Shown in pieces: positions 61,140 to 64,000 of a DNA stretch of 64,000 bases (position 1 is the stretch's first letter; each line of letters starts with the position of its first letter). Under the pieces are notes generated by a model. It was given only the letters and a program-made list of their open reading frames with translations. It was not told the DNA's origin and searched no databases. Where the stretch lies: the NCBI GenBank assembly GCA_003056245.1, contig MVDH01000003.1:1537331-1601330 (forward strand), given 5' to 3'. The DNA is from Cellvibrio sp. 79 (GTDB lineage: Bacteria > Pseudomonadota > Gammaproteobacteria > Pseudomonadales > Cellvibrionaceae). Both the position numbers and the translations under genes were made by a program.

Positions 61140-63071
61140 ATGCAAAGTTCATTAAAAAAATGCAGTAGCTTGACTATTCTGTTAAGCGCAATTGCTGCTA
61201 GCCTGAGTGTAACTGCTCACGCAAGTTGTACTTATATTGTGACCAATAATTGGGGCACAGGTTATACCGCTGCGGTTCGCGTTACCAATGATACCAGTGC
61301 ACGTGTTAATGGTTGGCAAGTGAATTGGTCTTATGCAAAAAATACCGTGACAAATGCATGGAATGCACAATTAAGTGGTAACTACACAGCAACCAATCTG
61401 GGCTGGAATGGTGGGTTAAATCCCGGTCAATCCGCTGAGTTTGGTTTTCAAGCGGTGACTAGTGGCGGCGTAGTGGAAACACCGGTATTGAGCGGAAATT
61501 TATGTGGTGCTTCGGTATCGAGTGTGAGTGTTTCCAGCAGATCTGTTGCAAGCAGTGTGGTTTCCAGTAGTAGAGTTTCCAGCAGCGTGGCGAGTAGTAT
61601 TATTCGTAGCAGCAGTTCAGTGAGCAGCGTAACTCCTATCGCCAATAATATTGCGACTCTTGCAACTGCAACTACTTCTTATGTTTCCCCATGGGAAACG
61701 TTGGCAGCGGTCAATGACAATAGTGTTCCTGCAAATTCCAACGATAAATCCAAAGGCGCTTACGGCAATTGGGATAATCCAAATTCCACCCAATGGGTGC
61801 AATACGATTGGCCGCAAACTTACAGCCTCACACAAACGCAAATTTATTGGTTTGATGATAACGGCGGTGTGCTCACACCAACGCGCGCTTATATCGAATA
61901 TTGGACCGGCAGCAATTGGGTCAGTATTGGCGATGTTCCGCTCACTAAAAATGCATTTAATAATTTACCGTTGAATAGCATTGTGACCAATCGTTTGCGT
62001 GTGTCCATGTCAAACGCTACGCAATCAACCGGAATTCTTGAGTGGCGTGTTGCAGGTGTTCCTGTAGGGCAACCTGCCTCCTCATCGAGCAGTTCACGTA
62101 GCAGTGTGGCAAGTTCATCCAGCAATTCTTCAACAGGAAATTGCACGGGGCCTTTAGCGGGAACACGCGGTAGTAATCCAATCCTGCCGAATATTTTTAC
62201 GGCTGACCCTGCATCATTTGTCCACAACTGCACGTTCTACATCACTGCGGGTCGTGATGAAGGAACCAATGGTTTCTTGTTGCGCAGTTGGTATGTGTTG
62301 TCATCGACCGACATGGTGAATTGGACTGACCACGGCGCACCGGTAATGAGTTTAAGCACATTCATCTGGGCCGATGCCAACGCATGGGCAGGGCAGATGA
62401 TTGAGCGCGGCGGAAAATTTTATTGGTACGTGCCAGTCAATAAACGCGGTGGTGGAATGGCTATTGGTGTTGCGGTGGGCGATAGCCCGCTCGGTCCATT
62501 CCGCGACGCAATTGGTGCTCCGCTGGTTGACGACACTATCGAAATGAAAGCGTTTAATTACACGGATGCAGGCCAAACGGTTTACACGATTGATCCCACC
62601 GTTTTTGTTGATGACAACGGTCAAGCGTATTTAACCTACGGCGGTTTCTGGAGAATGGTGACAGTTGCACTTAATGACAACATGACATCCATTAAAGGCA
62701 ACTGGATTGAACGCACACCGCGCGATTTCTTTGAAGCGCCGTTCCTCACCAAACGCAACGGCACTTACTACATGGTGTATGCCGCAGGCGCTAACCCGGC
62801 GACTATCGATTACGCCACTGCAACCAGCCCGACAGGCCCATGGACGTATCGCGGTCGTATCCTCGATAAATTACCGGCACTGTCAGGGCAGGATGCACCA
62901 ACCAGCCATCCGGCAATTACCGAATTCGCGGGGCAATGGTATCTGGTGTATCACATCAGTAATGGTAAAGGCGGCGGGACGTATCGCCGCCAGGTTGCGC
63001 TTGAAAAATTATTTTTCAATAGTGATGGCACTATCAAACCCATCACTCCATCAACGGGTTTAACGTTTTAA
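61140..63071 (+). CDS. Secreted GH43-family glycosidase with CBM2 and discoidin-like modules
   Basis: A 643-residue enzyme: signal peptide (to TAHAS), CBM2 (about 29-125), serine-rich linker, the discoidin-like module (about 165-305), a second serine linker, then a five-bladed GH43 domain (about 330-643). The three expected acidic residues are visible: ILPNIFTADPASFV (base), YTIDPTVFVDDNGQAYLTYGG (pKa tuner) and FFEAPFLTKRNGTYYMVYAAG (acid). GH43 enzymes act on arabinan or xylan side chains; arabinose trimming of pectin would suit the locus. ATG at 61140 follows GGAG; a TTG upstream is not needed. Third gene of the plus-strand CBM2 run. Confidence 0.92.
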   Translation: MQSSLKKCSSLTILLSAIAASLSVTAHASCTYIVTNNWGTGYTAAVRVTNDTSARVNGWQVNWSYAKNTVTNAWNAQLSGNYTATNLGWNGGLNPGQSAEFGFQAVTSGGVVETPVLSGNLCGASVSSVSVSSRSVASSVVSSSRVSSSVASSIIRSSSSVSSVTPIANNIATLATATTSYVSPWETLAAVNDNSVPANSNDKSKGAYGNWDNPNSTQWVQYDWPQTYSLTQTQIYWFDDNGGVLTPTRAYIEYWTGSNWVSIGDVPLTKNAFNNLPLNSIVTNRLRVSMSNATQSTGILEWRVAGVPVGQPASSSSSSRSSVASSSSNSSTGNCTGPLAGTRGSNPILPNIFTADPASFVHNCTFYITAGRDEGTNGFLLRSWYVLSSTDMVNWTDHGAPVMSLSTFIWADANAWAGQMIERGGKFYWYVPVNKRGGGMAIGVAVGDSPLGPFRDAIGAPLVDDTIEMKAFNYTDAGQTVYTIDPTVFVDDNGQAYLTYGGFWRMVTVALNDNMTSIKGNWIERTPRDFFEAPFLTKRNGTYYMVYAAGANPATIDYATATSPTGPWTYRGRILDKLPALSGQDAPTSHPAITEFAGQWYLVYHISNGKGGGTYRRQVALEKLFFNSDGTIKPITPSTGLTF

Positions 63072-63118
63072 CAATTTGTTAAAAGTGTTATTGAGTGTGT
63101 TCATTGACCTTATGTGAT

Positions 63119-63146
63119 TGCGGGCCCTTGTGGCCCGCTTTTATTT
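63119..63146. terminator. Bidirectional terminator between GH43 and the chemoreceptor
   Basis: GCGGGCC and GGCCCGC pair around CTTGT, followed by TTTTAT. It lies 48 bases after GH43 and 20 before the end of the minus-strand receptor. Confidence 0.82.
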
Positions 63147-63162
63147 CTGAAAATTGTGCAGG

Positions 63163-64000
63163 TCAAGTCGTCAATCTATTCGCAAACTGCTCCACCGCAC
63201 TAACAACTTTTTGTGCCCCATCCTGAATTTCTACAATCACATCGCCCGCTTGTGCGGAGAGTTCCAGGCCTTGTACGGCCTGGCGTTTGCCGTTTTCGAT
63301 TATTTCTACCGCTTGTTCTGCCAATTTCTGGTTTTGTGAAACCACGCTCACAATTTCTACAGTGGCCTGACTGGTGCGTGAAGCAAGTTGGCGGACTTCA
63401 TCGGCAACGACGGCGAAACCGCGGCCCTGGTCGCCAGCGCGCGCTGCCTCAATCGCCGCGTTTAAGGCGAGCAAATTAGTTTGGTCGGCGATACTGCTGA
63501 TGCTTTTGATGATGGTGCCGATGATTTGCGATTGTTTATCCAGTGCGGCAATGCCTTCAGCGGCAGCTTCCATTTGCGCCGCTAATTCGCGCATTACGCT
63601 TACGGTTTGTTGCACTACGCCGCTTCCTCTTTTTGCGGTTGCATCGGTATGTTGTGAGGTGGTGAAGGCGATATCCGCCGCTTGTGCAACGGCTATTTCA
63701 CCGTTCACTTGATCGGTGATAACTGTTGCGAATTTTACAATTTTGTAAAGGCGATTGTGTGAATCGGAAATGGGATTGTAGGACGCCTCCAGCCAGACTG
63801 TACGTCCATGGCTGTCTACGCGTTTGAATCGGTCGACAATAAATTCTCCCCGACGAAGCTTTTCCCAAAATGCCTGGTAGCCGCTGGAGTTGTATTCACT
63901 CGGTTCGCAAAACATGCGGTGATGTTTGCCGATGATTTGATTCAGGGAATAGCCCATGCCTTTTAAAAAGCGATCATTGGCCGTTAATACATTTCCGTTT
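63163..64000 (-). CDS. PAS-containing methyl-accepting chemotaxis receptor, N-terminus outside the window
   Basis: The frame is open to the right edge; 279 codons are present. The first part is a PAS domain ([33 protein letters not shown], then [20 protein letters not shown]), which by family knowledge often binds haem or flavin for redox sensing. The rest is the MCP signalling hairpin with the conserved tip [41 protein letters not shown]. No transmembrane helix is seen in the part present, so a soluble receptor is possible. It is a normal chromosomal gene, divergent in function from the polysaccharide locus. Confidence 0.93.
   Translation of the reverse strand, partial: NGNVLTANDRFLKGMGYSLNQIIGKHHRMFCEPSEYNSSGYQAFWEKLRRGEFIVDRFKRVDSHGRTVWLEASYNPISDSHNRLYKIVKFATVITDQVNGEIAVAQAADIAFTTSQHTDATAKRGSGVVQQTVSVMRELAAQMEAAAEGIAALDKQSQIIGTIIKSISSIADQTNLLALNAAIEAARAGDQGRGFAVVADEVRQLASRTSQATVEIVSVVSQNQKLAEQAVEIIENGKRQAVQGLELSAQAGDVIVEIQDGAQKVVSAVEQFANRLTT

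Noticed and set aside
1-64000. tRNA, rRNA and replication origin signals
   Set aside because: No cloverleaf-like gene, rRNA segment or clear DnaA-box cluster was noticed; a tRNA scan would be needed to exclude a missed copy.

Overview
The window looks like chromosome from a plant-polysaccharide-degrading gammaproteobacterium close to Cellvibrio. The main reason is the right-hand third: six secreted enzymes and putative peptidases start with a signal peptide and a family 2 carbohydrate-binding module (CBM2), followed by serine-rich linkers and further binding modules. One has the CBM2-CBM35-PL10 layout known from Cellvibrio Pel10A. The housekeeping genes on the left are of ordinary gammaproteobacterial type. 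Genus is inferred from gene content only.

Layout. 1-2.8 kb: end of ptsP, then lgt, thyA, folA. 3.1-8.3 kb: an energy-transduction operon of the TtpC/TonB2 kind (DUF3450 protein, two ExbB-like proteins, ExbD, TonB, TPR protein) closed by a terminator. 8.4-15.4 kb, minus strand: ilvD, a GNAT acetyltransferase, argA, argE, and a PiT phosphate transporter with its DUF47 partner. 15.7-18.2 kb: a GspE/PilB-type ATPase and a membrane-anchored HTH regulator. 18.2-25.6 kb: a large exported CXXCH protein, a TSUP transporter, a heparin-lyase-like protein, a glycine-zipper membrane protein, a lysozyme-like enzyme paired with a lipoprotein, and a PEP-CTERM protein.

25.7-38.2 kb: two divergent operons of exported proteins, which I consider the best candidate for an undescribed system. 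The minus-strand arm has a twin-arginine DUF1501-like protein, a LamG-type lipoprotein with two CXXCH motifs, and a DUF1588-like protein with one. The plus-strand arm has a hydrazine-synthase-alpha-like (HzsA-related) lipoprotein with two CXXCH motifs, an SH3/beta-barrel protein, a second beta-barrel, a TlpA thioredoxin, a tiny DUF4266 lipoprotein ending in a Cys-rich tail, and a DUF3570 outer-membrane protein. Overlapping starts and stops suggest co-expression. Together they could form a periplasm-to-surface redox apparatus; the substrate is unknown.

38.8-48.2 kb: a mobile region. A truncated Rhs gene is joined to a 5'-truncated group II intron, followed by an integron-type cassette array (attC sites beginning TAACAA and ending near GCGTTA) without a visible integrase. 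The array carries small, mostly unknown or exported cassette proteins, a CbrC-family protein, an alpha/beta hydrolase and a GNAT enzyme. An IS110/IS1111-type element lies inside one attC. Several attC sites are truncated or composite, recording past rearrangement.

48.4-63.1 kb: a pectin and plant-cell-wall degradation locus: PL1 and PL10 pectate lyases and a CE8 pectin methylesterase on the minus strand, then two CBM2-bearing putative zinc metallopeptidases and a GH43 glycosidase on the plus strand, with an amidase remnant between the two groups. The window ends inside a PAS-containing chemotaxis receptor gene. No tRNA, rRNA or CRISPR array was seen.
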